Shown: positions 17,105-26,582, counted from the first letter of the stretch. The stretch is 64,000 nt of DNA from CAXSBR01 sp964236495 (GCA_964236495.1 CAXSBR010000004.1:124001-188000), one strand, 5' to 3'. Notes: a model not told the origin generated them from the letters alone. Made by a program: numbers and translations.

Positions 17105-18370
17105 GTGCAGCAAGCTTGGCTCGCCCCGCGACGAAGCGAACCTGTGCATGCCCGCGTCGACCTGCCCGGGTCGAAGTCGCATACCGCCCGCGAGCTGATC
17201 CTGGCCGCGATTGCCGACGGTCCCTCGCTGCTGCGCGCGCCGTTGGCCGCGCGGGACACGCTGCTGATGGCTGCGGCTCTGCGCGGTCTCGGCGTCGAAG
17301 TCGAGGAGCACGTTGACGGCTGGCTGGTGACGCCCGGCGCGCTGCGAGCAACCACCGTCGACGTCGGCCTGGCCGGAACCGTGATGCGCTTCGTACCCGC
17401 GATCGCCGCGCTGGCCCGAGGCGACGTGCACTTCGACGGTGATCCTGCTGCGCGGGTGCGCCCGATGGCGACGCTGCTCGACGCGCTGACCCGAGCCGGC
17501 GTCGACCTCGACTCCGCCGGCGGTTACCTGCCGCTGACCGTCCACGGAACCGGTCGCGTCCGCGGCGGCAGCGTCGACATAGACGCCGCCGCGTCCTCAC
17601 AGTTCGTGTCGGCGCTCCTGCTCGCAGCACCGCAGTGGGATGAAGGCGTCCACCTGCGCCATGTGGGCGCCCAGCCGGTGCCCTCCGCGCCGCACATTGC
17701 CATGACAGTGGCCGCACTGCGCGCACGGGGGGTCGAACTGGACGACAGCGTCCCCGAGCAGTGGTCGGTCTCCCCCGGCGCCGTCAAGGCGCTGGACGCC
17801 ACGATCGAGCCCGACCTGTCCAACGCCGCGCCCTTTCTCGCTGCGGCGATGGTGACCGGCGGCGACGTGACTGTGCGGCACTGGCCCGAGCAGACGCATC
17901 AACCCGGCGCAGACCTGCCCGAGCTGCTCACGGCCATGGGCGCGTCGGTGGATCACCTCGACGACGGGCTTCGGATCAGCGGCAGCGGCGAGATCCGCGG
18001 CCTCGACGCCGATCTCGGCGCCGCCGGCGAGCTGACGCCCGTCCTGGCCGCACTGGCCGCGCTGGCCGCCACACCGTCGCGCCTGCGAGGTATCGCCCAT
18101 CTGCGTGGGCACGAAACCGACCGGCTGGCCGCGCTGGTCGCCGAGATCAACGCCCTGGGCGGGGCCGCGCGCGAGCTCGAAGACGGCATCGCGATCGAAC
18201 CGCGACCGCTGCATGCCGGAATCTGGCACGCCTACGCCGACCACCGGATGGCGCAGGCCGGTGCGGTGATCGGCCTGGCCGTGGACGAGGTGCGCGTGGA
18301 CGACATCGCCAGCACCACCAAGACGCTGGCAGACTTCCCCGGCATGTGGTCCTCCCTGCTGGCCGGCTGA
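17105..18370 (+). CDS. aroA: 3-phosphoshikimate 1-carboxyvinyltransferase (EPSP synthase)
   Basis: A 421-residue shikimate-pathway enzyme that joins phosphoenolpyruvate to shikimate-3-phosphate. Seen are PGSKSHTARELILAAIA near the N-terminus, the loop GLAGTVMRFVP (LGNAGT in enterobacterial enzymes), RVRPMATLLDALTRAGV, and RGHETDRLAAL and YADHRMAQA near the end. GTG at 17105 is the first start after the 9-bp repeat and gives a normal length. rsgA follows after eight bases, so the two are probably one operon. Confidence 0.94.
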   Translation: MQQAWLAPRRSEPVHARVDLPGSKSHTARELILAAIADGPSLLRAPLAARDTLLMAAALRGLGVEVEEHVDGWLVTPGALRATTVDVGLAGTVMRFVPAIAALARGDVHFDGDPAARVRPMATLLDALTRAGVDLDSAGGYLPLTVHGTGRVRGGSVDIDAAASSQFVSALLLAAPQWDEGVHLRHVGAQPVPSAPHIAMTVAALRARGVELDDSVPEQWSVSPGAVKALDATIEPDLSNAAPFLAAAMVTGGDVTVRHWPEQTHQPGADLPELLTAMGASVDHLDDGLRISGSGEIRGLDADLGAAGELTPVLAALAALAATPSRLRGIAHLRGHETDRLAALVAEINALGGAARELEDGIAIEPRPLHAGIWHAYADHRMAQAGAVIGLAVDEVRVDDIASTTKTLADFPGMWSSLLAG

Positions 18371-18378
18371 GCCTCGCG

Positions 18379-19380
18379 ATGGCCGCCGACGACCGCGGAC
18401 GGCACTATCTCGACGAGGACGACGTCCGGGTGCGGCCCACGCGCAACGGCACCCGGCCGCGCAGCAAGCGCCGCCCCGCGCACGACGAGGCCGCCTCGGG
18501 GCAGGTGCTCACCGTCGACCGTGGCCGGTACCGGGTGCTGATCGGGCGCACCGAACTGGTGGCCATGCGAGCTCGCGAACTGGGCCGCAAGGGCATCGTC
18601 GTAGGCGATCGGGTAGACGTCGTCGGCGACGTCACCGGCTCCGACGACGCGCTGGCCCGAATCGTGCGTCGCGCGCCGCGCACCTCGGTGCTGCGCCGCA
18701 CGGCTGACGACACCGACGACGCAGAGCGCGTGATCGTGGCCAATGCCGACCAGCTGATCATCGTCGTCGCGCTGGCCGATCCGCCGCCCCGGCTTGGCTT
18801 TATCGACCGATGCGTCGTCGCGGCTCTGACCGAGAACGTCGAGCCGGTGCTGTGCCTGACCAAGGCCGACCTTGCCTCGCCCGACGACGTGCTGGCCAAC
18901 TACGCCGAGCTCGACGTACCGCACGTGATCACCCGCCGCGACGGTGACCTCGACGCTCTGCGGACGCGCCTGCACGACCAGGTGTCGGTGTTCGTGGGCC
19001 ACTCCGGCGTCGGCAAGTCCACCCTCATCAACGCGCTGGTGCCCGATGCGCTGCGCTCGACGGGTTCGGTGTCAGCAATCGGTAAGGGCAGACACACCTC
19101 GACGTCCACGCTCGCGCTGCCTCTTCCCGGCGGCGGCTGGGTGATCGACACCCCCGGTGTGCGGTCCTTCGGTCTGGCGCACGTCAGCGCGGCCGATTTG
19201 CTCTGGGCGTTTCCCGACCTGGAAGATGCTGCCAACCTGTGCCCGCCGGGCTGCGAGCATCTCAGCGCCGATGCCGGGTGCACCCTGGACGCGGCGGTCG
19301 CTTCCGGCGTGTCGACGCCGCGGCGGTTGGCCGCGCTGCGCCGTCTGCTCACCAGCCGCGGCACGGAGGAGTCAGGCTGA
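18379..19380 (+). CDS. rsgA: ribosome small-subunit-dependent GTPase A
   Basis: A 333-residue circularly permuted GTPase that acts in late 30S assembly. An N-terminal OB-fold region (QVLTVDRGRYRVLIG) precedes the permuted G motifs: G4 LTKAD first, then the P-loop GHSGVGKSTL, then G3 DTPGV. A zinc site CPPGCEH-x-CTLD follows. The first 45 residues are a charged tail. The start lies eight bases after the aroA stop, as in other actinobacteria. Confidence 0.95.
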   Translation: MAADDRGRHYLDEDDVRVRPTRNGTRPRSKRRPAHDEAASGQVLTVDRGRYRVLIGRTELVAMRARELGRKGIVVGDRVDVVGDVTGSDDALARIVRRAPRTSVLRRTADDTDDAERVIVANADQLIIVVALADPPPRLGFIDRCVVAALTENVEPVLCLTKADLASPDDVLANYAELDVPHVITRRDGDLDALRTRLHDQVSVFVGHSGVGKSTLINALVPDALRSTGSVSAIGKGRHTSTSTLALPLPGGGWVIDTPGVRSFGLAHVSAADLLWAFPDLEDAANLCPPGCEHLSADAGCTLDAAVASGVSTPRRLAALRRLLTSRGTEESG

Positions 19381-19493
19381 GCGTGAGTTCGTCGGGCGAA
19401 GCGCCGCCCGGGAGGGCCGAGACGAACCCGCGCGGGGGGAGACGCAACTACGCCGAACGGTAAGCCCGGCCCTACACGTTCAGTTGTCGTGCG

Positions 19494-20672
19494 TCAGGCA
19501 CGTACCGAGGGCAGCCAGCGCGCCAACGCCTCAAGGGCGCCGGTGATCACGCTCTCGTGTGCCGCGAACGACATTCGCAGGTACCGCGCGCCGTCGACGG
19601 TGTCGAAGTCGACGCCGGGCGCACTTGCCACGCCGGTCTCGGCCAGCATCCGCGTGCACAGCTGCATCGAGTCCATACCGACATCGGACACGTCGGCGTA
19701 AACGTAGAACGCGCCGTCGGCGGGGGCGCATCGATCGATGCCCATCCCGGCGAGGCCGGCGACAAGGAGATCGCGGTTGCGACGGTAGTCCGCGACATGG
19801 CCGTCGAGGCCGGCGTAGTCGTCAAAGGCGTGGACCGCGGCCAGTTGCGACAGCGTGGGCGGGCACAGCGCGAGGTTGGTCGCCAGCGCGTCGATGCGCT
19901 CGACCAACTCAGGCGGTGCCAACAGCCAGCCCAGCCGCCAGCCGGTCATGCAGAAGTACTTGGAGAAGCTGTTGACGACGAGTGACGCGCGCGACGCCTG
20001 CCAGGCGCACGTTCCCGCCTCGTCATAGGTGATGCCGTGATAGATCTCGTCGCTGATCAGCCGCACGCCCGTGCGCCGGCACCACTGCGCGACGGCGGCC
20101 AGCTCGCCGGCGGAGATCATCGTCCCGGTCGGATTGGCCGGACTTGCCAGCACGAGCCCGGCCGGGCGCGGATCGAGTCGCTCGAGCTGGTCGGTGGTGA
20201 GTCCGAATCCGGTGGCCGGACCGCAGTCCAACTCGATGACCTCGCAGCCCAGCGCCTGCAGGGTGTTGCGGTAGGCCGGGTAACCCGGCCGCAGCAGGGC
20301 GACACGGTCGCCGGCGTCGAAGGCGGCCAGGAAGGCGAGCACGAACGCACCGGAGGACCCCGTCGTCACGACGACGTCGTCGATGTCCACCTCGAGGTCG
20401 TGGGTGCGCAGATAGTGTCCTGCGATCGCCGCGCGCAGCTCGGGCAGTCCGCGCGCAGCGGTGTATCCGAGTTCGCCCACGGCCAGCGCGCGATGTGCGG
20501 CGTCCAGTACCGCGGCAGGTGCCGACGCCGACGGTTGGCCGGCGCTCAGATCGAACACCGGCGCGCCGGTGGCGCGGCGGGCGGCAGCAGCCTCGAACAG
20601 TCGCATCACGTGGAACGGAGCGACGTCGCTGCGCCTCGAAACCGCACCGGCGCGTGCCGAGCCGTCGCTCAC
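19494..20672 (-). CDS. class I/II pyridoxal-phosphate aminotransferase
   Basis: A 392-residue fold-type I aminotransferase. The PLP lysine is Lys238 in NSFSKYFCMTGWRLG, and the cofactor-site motifs ASPANPTGT and SDEIYHG are present. The amino donor is not readable. Related annotations include aspartate and aromatic transaminases. Its GTG start overlaps the stop of the upstream DUF2087 gene (GTGA), so the two are co-translated. Confidence 0.88.
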   Translation of the reverse strand: MSDGSARAGAVSRRSDVAPFHVMRLFEAAAARRATGAPVFDLSAGQPSASAPAAVLDAAHRALAVGELGYTAARGLPELRAAIAGHYLRTHDLEVDIDDVVVTTGSSGAFVLAFLAAFDAGDRVALLRPGYPAYRNTLQALGCEVIELDCGPATGFGLTTDQLERLDPRPAGLVLASPANPTGTMISAGELAAVAQWCRRTGVRLISDEIYHGITYDEAGTCAWQASRASLVVNSFSKYFCMTGWRLGWLLAPPELVERIDALATNLALCPPTLSQLAAVHAFDDYAGLDGHVADYRRNRDLLVAGLAGMGIDRCAPADGAFYVYADVSDVGMDSMQLCTRMLAETGVASAPGVDFDTVDGARYLRMSFAAHESVITGALEALARWLPSVRA

Positions 20673-21229
20673 AGAACGTCCACCCAGCCACCGGTGCGCC
20701 AGTACACGCCCGCCGGTTCGCGACTGAGGAGCCCGTCGACCACGAGGTAGCGTCTCAGCGCTGCGGTGTCCGGGTGGAAGGCGCCCAGGACGGCGTTCAC
20801 CTCGGGCTCCGGGTACCGGCGACCGGGCTCGAATGCGGTCACGAGGTAGTCCAGCACGATGCTGCGCTTGCGCCCCCGGGCCGGGATCGACGTCAACCGT
20901 CCATCGACGAGGAAGGCGTGCAGCACCGAGGCGACCTTGGGATCGCTGACGCCGAAGTCGACCGGCTCGACCTTCTGCGCGGCGGTGCGGGCTGCCTGGG
21001 TGAACACCTCGGCGTCGACGGCCAACGCGCCGTCCGCGCCTACGGTGACCAGCCCTCCGCGCAACAACTTGGTCAGCGCCGACGTGACGGCGGGCTCGTC
21101 AAGCCCAGAGGCGCAAAGCACCTCGCTGGGCGTCGCTGCACCGAGGACGATCGCGGCGACGATACGCAGCCGCGCCGGTGTGGCCAGCAGGCCGACGAGC
21201 TTCTCACCGGTTGGCGCCACCCGCCTCAC
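20669..21229 (-). CDS. HTH plus DUF2087 domain protein (probable regulator)
   Basis: About 186 residues. The N-terminal half looks like an ArsR-type winged helix (ATPARLRIVAAIVLG with LTKLLRGGLV). The C-terminal half is DUF2087 (RKRSIVLDYLVTAFEPGRRY, then AALRRYLVVDGLLSR and YWR). It is probably a small transcription factor, but the ligand is unknown. GTG at 21229 is chosen. The frame stays open to 21346, through two 54-bp repeat copies that add a GAEPVD-type tail, so a repeat-derived N-terminus is possible. Confidence 0.7.
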   Translation of the reverse strand: MRRVAPTGEKLVGLLATPARLRIVAAIVLGAATPSEVLCASGLDEPAVTSALTKLLRGGLVTVGADGALAVDAEVFTQAARTAAQKVEPVDFGVSDPKVASVLHAFLVDGRLTSIPARGRKRSIVLDYLVTAFEPGRRYPEPEVNAVLGAFHPDTAALRRYLVVDGLLSREPAGVYWRTGGWVDVL

Positions 21230-21239
21230 TCTAGTTAGC

Positions 21240-21610
21240 GCTGTGTTGTCTACGGGCTCCGCGCCTCGCTCCTGCGTCGCTCGATGCTCACCCGCTTTGT
21301 TGTCTACGGGCTCCGCTCCTCGCTGCGCTCGATGCTCGATGCTCACCCGCTGTGTTGTCTACGGGCTCCGCGCCTCGCTCCTGCGTCGCTCGATGCTCAC
21401 CCNNNNNNNNNNNNNNNNNNNNNNNNNNNNNNNNNNNNNNNNNNNNNNNNNNNNNNNNNNNNNNNNNNNNNNNNNNNNNNNNNNNNNNNNNNNNNNNNNN
21501 NNGCTGTGCTGTCTACGGGCTCCGCTCCTCGCTCCTTCGTCGCTCGATGCTCACCCGCTGTCTTGTCTACGGGCTCCGCGCCTCGCTCCTGCGTCGCTCG
21601 ATGCTCACCC
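21240..21610. repeat. 54-bp tandem repeat array (interrupted by an assembly gap)
   Basis: Copies at 21240-21293, 21294-21348 (55 bp, rearranged), 21349-21402, then 100 N, then 21503-21556 and 21557-21610. Each copy ends in GATGCTCACCC on the + strand. The unit has no stop in any + frame, and on the minus strand it reads GEHRATKERGAEPVDSTA-like peptides. The same unit is present in uvrD2 and adnB. True copy number is hidden by the gap. No promoter for hisN was recognised in or after the array. Confidence 0.9.
21403..21502. other. 100-N assembly gap
   Basis: Exactly 100 N, a conventional placeholder, inside the 54-bp repeat array. The real length is unknown. Confidence 0.98.
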
Positions 21611-21639
21611 GCTGGCGCGATCGCCTAGCGTGTGCAGCC

Positions 21640-22458
21640 GTGACTGACGCCGCCCCTCATGACCCTCCGCCCCGCGATCTCGCTGCCGATCTGGAACTAG
21701 CGCTGGGGATCGCGGAGCGGTGCGACGCGTTGACGATGTCGCGCTTCGGTGCGCACGACCTGGTGGTGGACACCAAACCCGACCTCACGCCGGTGAGCGA
21801 CGCCGACCGGGCCACCGAGCAGTTGATCCGCGGCGTGCTGCTCGAACACCGTCCGGACGACGTCGTCTCGGGTGAGGAGTTCCAGACCACCGGCAGTGGT
21901 GCGTGGCGGTGGGTGCTCGATCCCATCGACGGCACCAAGAACTTCGTGCGCGGCGTCCCGGTGTGGGGCACGTTGATCGGACTGATGCACGGCGACGACG
22001 CGGTGCTGGGTGTCGTGTCCGCGCCTGCACTGGCTCGCCGCTGGTGGGCCGTTCGCGGTGGCGGCGCCTGGGCGACGGCCCTGTCGTCGGGGCCTCGCCG
22101 CCTGCACGTCTCGGCCGTCGCGACGATGGACGACGCCAGCCTGTCGTTCGCGTCGCTGGAGGGCTGGGCCGAGCGCGGGCTGGGTGAGCGTCTGCTGCAG
22201 CTGGGCAGCGCCGTGTGGCGCTCGCGCGGTTACGGCGATTTCTGGTCCTACATGCTGGTGGCCGAGGGGTGCGTGGACATTGCCGCCGAGCCCGAGCTGT
22301 CGCTGTGGGACGTCGCCGCGGTAGCGCCCATAGTCACCGAGGCCGGCGGCACGTTCACGGGGCTCAACGGGCGCCCGGGTGTCGGGCACGGCGATGCCGC
22401 CGCCAGCAACGGGCTGCTGCACACAGAGCTGCTGCGCTATCTCGGCACTCCGTCGTAG
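21640..22458 (+). CDS. hisN: inositol-monophosphatase-fold phosphatase, probable histidinol-phosphatase
   Basis: A 272-residue metal-dependent phosphatase with the IMPase motifs SGEE, DPIDGTKNFVRGVPVWGTLIG and WDVAAVAPIVTEAGG. The wording GTKNFVRGVPVW and the size match actinobacterial HisN, which removes phosphate from L-histidinol phosphate in histidine synthesis. Inositol monophosphatase activity is the alternative. GTG at 21640 lies 29 bases after the repeat array. Confidence 0.85.
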   Translation: MTDAAPHDPPPRDLAADLELALGIAERCDALTMSRFGAHDLVVDTKPDLTPVSDADRATEQLIRGVLLEHRPDDVVSGEEFQTTGSGAWRWVLDPIDGTKNFVRGVPVWGTLIGLMHGDDAVLGVVSAPALARRWWAVRGGGAWATALSSGPRRLHVSAVATMDDASLSFASLEGWAERGLGERLLQLGSAVWRSRGYGDFWSYMLVAEGCVDIAAEPELSLWDVAAVAPIVTEAGGTFTGLNGRPGVGHGDAAASNGLLHTELLRYLGTPS

Positions 22459-22500
22459 CCGACTGTCTGACGACGCCCGGGTAGCCCTCTGACGACGCAG

Positions 22501-23274
22501 CTAGCCCTCTGACGAGGACTGCGCGTCGAAGCCGGCGACAATCTCGGCGATGTGGGCTTCGGTGTCCTGCCACCCCGTCACCGCGATACATCTCACGCCC
22601 AACGTCTTGACCGGATAATCGTTGCCGGCCTCGTCCAGACGATCGCCCAGGAACAGCATGTCGTCGAAGCTCAAGCCGAGCTGCTTGCCCAGCTTGGTGA
22701 CGCCGTAGGCCTTGTCGATGCCGTGGCGGGTGACGTCGATCGAGGTCGACCCGCCGGCACGAACTTCCAGCTCGGGAAGGCGGGCGGCGGCGTAGGCGCG
22801 CAACCGTTCCTTCTTGGTGCCGTCGGGGTCCCAGGCCATCTTGGCCGCCAGCGGCGCCTGCTGGCCGAGTCCCGAGTAGGTGATCTGAGTGTCCCGGTCC
22901 TCGATCAGCGGCCCCCAGGTCTGATCGCTGTTCAGGTCCAGTTCCTGCGCACCTCGGGTCAGCACGTCGACGATGGTCTGCTTGGTCGTGGCGTCGAGGG
23001 TTTCGGAGTAGATCTGGGTCCAGGCGCCGTCGACGTAGCCGTAGAACTGCGTTCCGCACGTAGGCATCAGGTGGAGCCGGCCCAGATCATCCACAGCCCC
23101 GAGATGCCCGATCACCTGCGTCTGCATCTGCGCATACGTCGCACCGGAGATGATGCAGACGTCGACGCGCTCCAACAGCCGCACCAGCCAGCCCGCGGTG
23201 GAGTCGGCGACGGCTGACTTGGACGGCGCCAGGGTGCCGTCGAGATCGAAGATCACTATTCGGGGCAGGTTCAT
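22501..23274 (-). CDS. HAD-superfamily phosphatase (phosphomannomutase/Cof-like, IIB cap)
   Basis: A 257-residue HAD hydrolase. The nucleophile motif is IFDLDGTLAPS (Asp10, Asp12), the threonine/serine motif is IISGATY, and the last acidic motif is LFLGDRLDEAGNDYPVK. The GGSTSIDVTRHGIDKAYG segment is the type found in eukaryotic-style phosphomannomutases and mannosyl-phosphoglycerate phosphatases. The precise substrate is uncertain. ATG 23274 is chosen; upstream open frame is Arg/Pro-rich and overlaps the neighbouring gene. Confidence 0.8.
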   Translation of the reverse strand: MNLPRIVIFDLDGTLAPSKSAVADSTAGWLVRLLERVDVCIISGATYAQMQTQVIGHLGAVDDLGRLHLMPTCGTQFYGYVDGAWTQIYSETLDATTKQTIVDVLTRGAQELDLNSDQTWGPLIEDRDTQITYSGLGQQAPLAAKMAWDPDGTKKERLRAYAAARLPELEVRAGGSTSIDVTRHGIDKAYGVTKLGKQLGLSFDDMLFLGDRLDEAGNDYPVKTLGVRCIAVTGWQDTEAHIAEIVAGFDAQSSSEG

Positions 23275-23350
23275 GCCGTGATTATGGCCCTGTCGACGCC
23301 CGCCCCCCGCGCGCGTCGGGCGTATGGCGTCATCCGGTACAACTGCGTCG

Positions 23351-25222
23351 ATGACTGGCAACTCCTCTCCCGACAAACATGGCGACGAGCGCGGCGACCG
23401 ACGCGGCGACCGACGTGGCGACCGACGTGGCGATGCACCTGGCGGCGCACGAGGCACAGCACAACGCGATGCACGAGGCAAAGCACGCGGCGATGCACCT
23501 GGCGACGGCGCCTCGAACCCCACGCCTACGAGCGAACACGGCCGCCCGGGCGTCGCGCCGCAACTCGACGCCGATCAGCTGCGGGTACTGGCCGGATACG
23601 GCACCGAAGCCGACGTGGTAGTCGGCGAGGTGCTGTCGCGCGCTGGTGAGCAGGGTGCGGTGCTTTTCATCGTTCTGACCGGCACGGTGGACATCGTCGA
23701 TCCGCGCCAGCCCGACGGGCGCGTGGTAACCAGCTACGGACCGTCGCAGTTCGTCGGCGAGCTGGGGCTGCTGACCGGGCAGCGGCTCAACGTCACAGCG
23801 CGGATGCGCACCGACGGACGGGTGCTGCGGATTCCGACCGACCGGCTGCGGGTGGTGATGACGCAGGAGCCCGACCTCAGCGAGGTGTTGCTGCGGGCCA
23901 TGCTGTTGCGCCGGTCCTATCTCACCGTGCACGGTTCCGGACTGATTCTGATCGGCTCCCGGTCCAGCGCAGACACCCGGGCACTGCTCGAGATCCTCGC
24001 CCGCAATCGGCTGCCGTTCCAGCGCCTGGACGCCGAAGACGCCCGAGCCGAGCGAATCCTGCATGAACACGGCACCGGTACCGAGCAGCTGCCGGTCGTC
24101 TTGCTGCCCGACGGCCAACTGTTGGCCAACCCCGGCAGTCGACTGCTGCTCGCCGCACTCGGTCTGGTGCCGGCGCAGCAGGGCGCCCAGGAGCAGAGCT
24201 GCGACCTGGTGATCGTCGGTGCCGGACCCGCGGGCCTGGCGGCGGCCGTCTACGGTGCCTCCGAGGGCCTCTCGACCATCCTGATCGAGAGCAGCGGCCT
24301 GGGCGGCCAGGCGGGCACGTCGTCGCGGATCGAGAACTACCTGGGCTTCCCGGCCGGCCTGTCCGGCGCGGAACTGGCGGCCCGGGCGACGTTGCAGGCG
24401 CAGAAGTTCCAAGTGCAGATCGAGCTGGCCTGTCGCGCTACATCGCTGAGTGTGGACGGCAGCGGCCACCGCGTCAGCATCGATGACGGCCGAAGCGTGC
24501 TGGCTGGATCGGTCATAATTGCCACCGGTGCCCGCTACAACCGTCTCGACCTGGCCGGTTACGGCGATTTCGAGGGCAACGGCATCTACTACGCGGCCAC
24601 GCAGGTCGAGGCTGCGGCCTGTGCTCGGCGCGCGGTGGTCGTCATCGGCGGCGGCAACTCCGCTGGCCAGGCCGCGCTGTACCTGGCGCGAAGCTGCGTC
24701 CAGGTGCACCTCGCTATTCGCGGCGCGGACCTGACGGCCTCGATGTCGACCTACCTCATCGACGAGATCGCGCAGGAGCCGCGAATCACAGTGCACCTGC
24801 AAACGCAGGTCACCCGGCTGGTGGGCACCGACACGCTGACGGCGGTCGAACTGACCGACGACGGCGAGCACTGAACGTGGAACCTCGACGTGGGCGGCGT
24901 CTTCGTATTCATCGGTGCCGCGCCCAACACCGAGTGGTTGGGCGGCCAGCTCGTCCTGGACCGGCACGGGTTCGTCCTGACCGGTGACGAGGGCCTGCAC
25001 GCCCGTTGCGAGGACGGCGACACCCGGCCGCTGACGCTCGAGACAAGCCGTGCGGGCGTGTTCTGCGTGGGTGACGCTCGCAGCAGTTCGGTCAAGCGGG
25101 TCGCCGGGGCCATCGGTGAAGGGTCGGTCTCGGTCCGGCTCGTGTTCGACCGGCGAGCGGCGCAGCAGAGGGCGTCGGCCAGTGACGCAGCCCGGTCGCC
25201 CTCCCGGCCGGGAGGCCACTGA
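23351..25222 (+). pseudogene. cyclic-nucleotide-binding/thioredoxin-reductase-like flavoprotein with in-frame TGA
   Basis: The frame encodes a charged tail with four or five 12-bp repeats (RGDR units, 23381-23440), a cyclic-nucleotide-binding domain (about residues 75-190), a short thioredoxin-like segment, then a class II FAD/NADPH oxidoreductase with GAGPAGLAAAVYGASEGL and GGGNSAGQAALYLA. Translation stops at TGA 24872-24874. The same frame then continues for 116 codons with the family's FVFIGAAPNTEWLGG and AGVFCVGDARSSSVKRVAGA. These last segments close the FAD domain, so the product truncated at 24874 should not fold fully. The redox CxxC of classical thioredoxin reductase is absent, as in this subfamily. 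A nonsense mutation, a sequencing error or readthrough are all possible. Confidence 0.8.
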
Positions 25223-25295
25223 CGTCGCCGGTCGACCTCGGCAAGAACGCGTCACCCGCGCCGCCGGGCGTCGTGCCGTGCGGTAGAACCGTCCT

Positions 25296-25970
25296 GTGGC
25301 GCTGACTCGATGTAACGACTTGTCACCGGCGGACTGGCTCACCGACGCCGATCGCGGCTGGGAGCACTTGGTCGAGTTCGGGCCAGCCAGCTTCGCAGCC
25401 TATGGTCGCTTGCGTTTCATGACCGACCCTGCCTACCCGGGTCAGAGTGAGAACGACGTCGAGCCCGTCGATGCGGGCGCGTCGGAGGTGGCCCAGCTGC
25501 GTGCGGTACTGGGGGTGCTGGCCCGTCATACCCGTACGCCCGACGACTGCTACTTCTGCCTGTGGGAAGGTTTACTGCCGCAAGTGCACCTGCGCGGCGC
25601 CGCCCGGTCGTGCTCATCCAGGCCGCACGACCCGGACGCGGTGCCGGGGATGGACCCCTGTTCTACGTACGTGGCGCGCACGGACCCGATGGTCGTCGTG
25701 CCGCACCGCGCCTACCTGCTCTTCGGTGGAGCGCTGGCGGAGCTGGACGATACAGGTTCGGCGGCGCTGTGGCCCGGTGAGCCCGGTGTTGGTGCGTCAA
25801 CGCCTGCATTTGCCTGGCCGGCGGATCGAGCCTGGTGCATCGCGGCCGATGTCGACCCGCACTGGGCCGGGATCGGTGCGGACGCCGCTGCCATCGATGA
25901 GCTGATTGCCAATCCCGGACTGGACGTCGTGCGAGCCGACCCACACGCGGTCCAGCCGCGCTACCGATGA
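25296..25970 (+). CDS. conserved hypothetical protein
   Basis: A 224-residue soluble protein with Trp- and Cys-rich patches (CYFCLWEG), an HRAYLLFGGALAEL strand and a closing APAFAWPADRAWCIAADVDPHW-type region. I have seen similar wording in actinobacterial hypothetical proteins, where it seems to act as a self-contained domain, but I know of no assigned function. The start is GTG 25296, 73 bases after the broken flavoprotein. A strong hairpin at 26043 probably ends the transcript. Confidence 0.6.
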   Translation: MALTRCNDLSPADWLTDADRGWEHLVEFGPASFAAYGRLRFMTDPAYPGQSENDVEPVDAGASEVAQLRAVLGVLARHTRTPDDCYFCLWEGLLPQVHLRGAARSCSSRPHDPDAVPGMDPCSTYVARTDPMVVVPHRAYLLFGGALAELDDTGSAALWPGEPGVGASTPAFAWPADRAWCIAADVDPHWAGIGADAAAIDELIANPGLDVVRADPHAVQPRYR

Positions 25971-26042
25971 ACAGCCCTCTAGCTGCCGGCCCGATGACTA
26001 CATCCGCCGTTCTGAGCAGCCGGTGCGGGAACACTACGCGGT

Positions 26043-26073
26043 GACGAAGGGCCCGGAATCCGGGGCCTTCGTC
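26043..26073. terminator. hairpin terminator between the hypothetical gene and the initiator tRNA
   Basis: GACGAAGG (26043-26050) pairs with CCTTCGTC (26066-26073). After one mismatch, five further G-C pairs close an AAT loop. There is no T-run, as is common for actinobacterial terminators. It sits five bases past the tRNA 3' end and could serve both convergent transcripts. Confidence 0.6.
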
Positions 26074-26077
26074 GTCG

Positions 26078-26151
26078 TAGCGGGGGCAGGATTTGAACCT
26101 GCGACCTCTGGGTTATGAGCCCAGCGAGCTACCGAGCTGCTCCACCCCGCG
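26078..26151 (-). tRNA. initiator tRNA-Met (anticodon CAU)
   Basis: The minus strand folds as a 74-nt tRNA: acceptor CGCGGGG/CCCCGCT, D arm GGAGCAGCTCGGTAGCTC, anticodon arm GGGCTCATAACCC and T arm with GGTTCAAATCC. The unpaired C1-U72 end and the three consecutive G-C pairs below the anticodon loop are initiator hallmarks. The discriminator is A73 and CCA is not encoded. Confidence 0.95.
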
Positions 26152-26240
26152 TCGGTAGGTTCGACTCTACAGCCTGCACAGCAGCTCACCACACCACCCC
26201 GCCTCGGGCCCGCGGACTTCTGGCATCGCCGTTGTCTTGA

Positions 26241-26500
26241 CGTCAGTTCGAGCAGCACAGCAGAAGCGATGGTGGCCCAGCAAACCCGACACAGCCGTTG
26301 CTGCTCGAACTGACGTTGTCGACGCCAACTGCGTCAGTTCGAGCAGCAAATCGACCGTGATGCTGGCCGAGCAGCCGTCATTAGCAGTGCGACGGCACCT
26401 GAGGCGGAGCGGAACCGTGCGGCCGCCGTTGCTGCTCGAACTGACGTTGCCGACGCCAACTGCGTCAGATCGGCCAGCAAAGGCGACGGTGATAGTGGCC
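26241..26500. repeat. imperfect tandem repeat with 17-bp inverted arms, intergenic
   Basis: CGTCAGTTCGAGCAGCA (26241-26257, 26332-26348) alternates with its exact complement TGCTGCTCGAACTGACG (26299-26315, 26430-26446), and a decayed copy lies at 26463-26479. The block 26299-26348 (arms plus a 16-base loop) recurs at 26430-26479, 131 bases on. The whole 430-base space between the tRNA and the UPF0182 gene is filled by this element and I see no gene in it. Confidence 0.8.
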
Positions 26501-26582
26501 GAGCAGCCGAACTCGTGCGCACCCCGCCGAAGTCCTGGGCAGCCGTGGGTGTGCGCAGCCTCGGCGTGCCAGTAGCAATCGC

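Noticed and set aside
21240..21610. Possible CRISPR array
   Set aside because: The copies are directly abutting with no unique spacers, and no cas genes are present. It is a tandem repeat.
24872..24874. Selenocysteine codon
   Set aside because: The TGA is not at a redox cysteine position of the family and no SECIS-like hairpin was evident downstream. A substitution is simpler.
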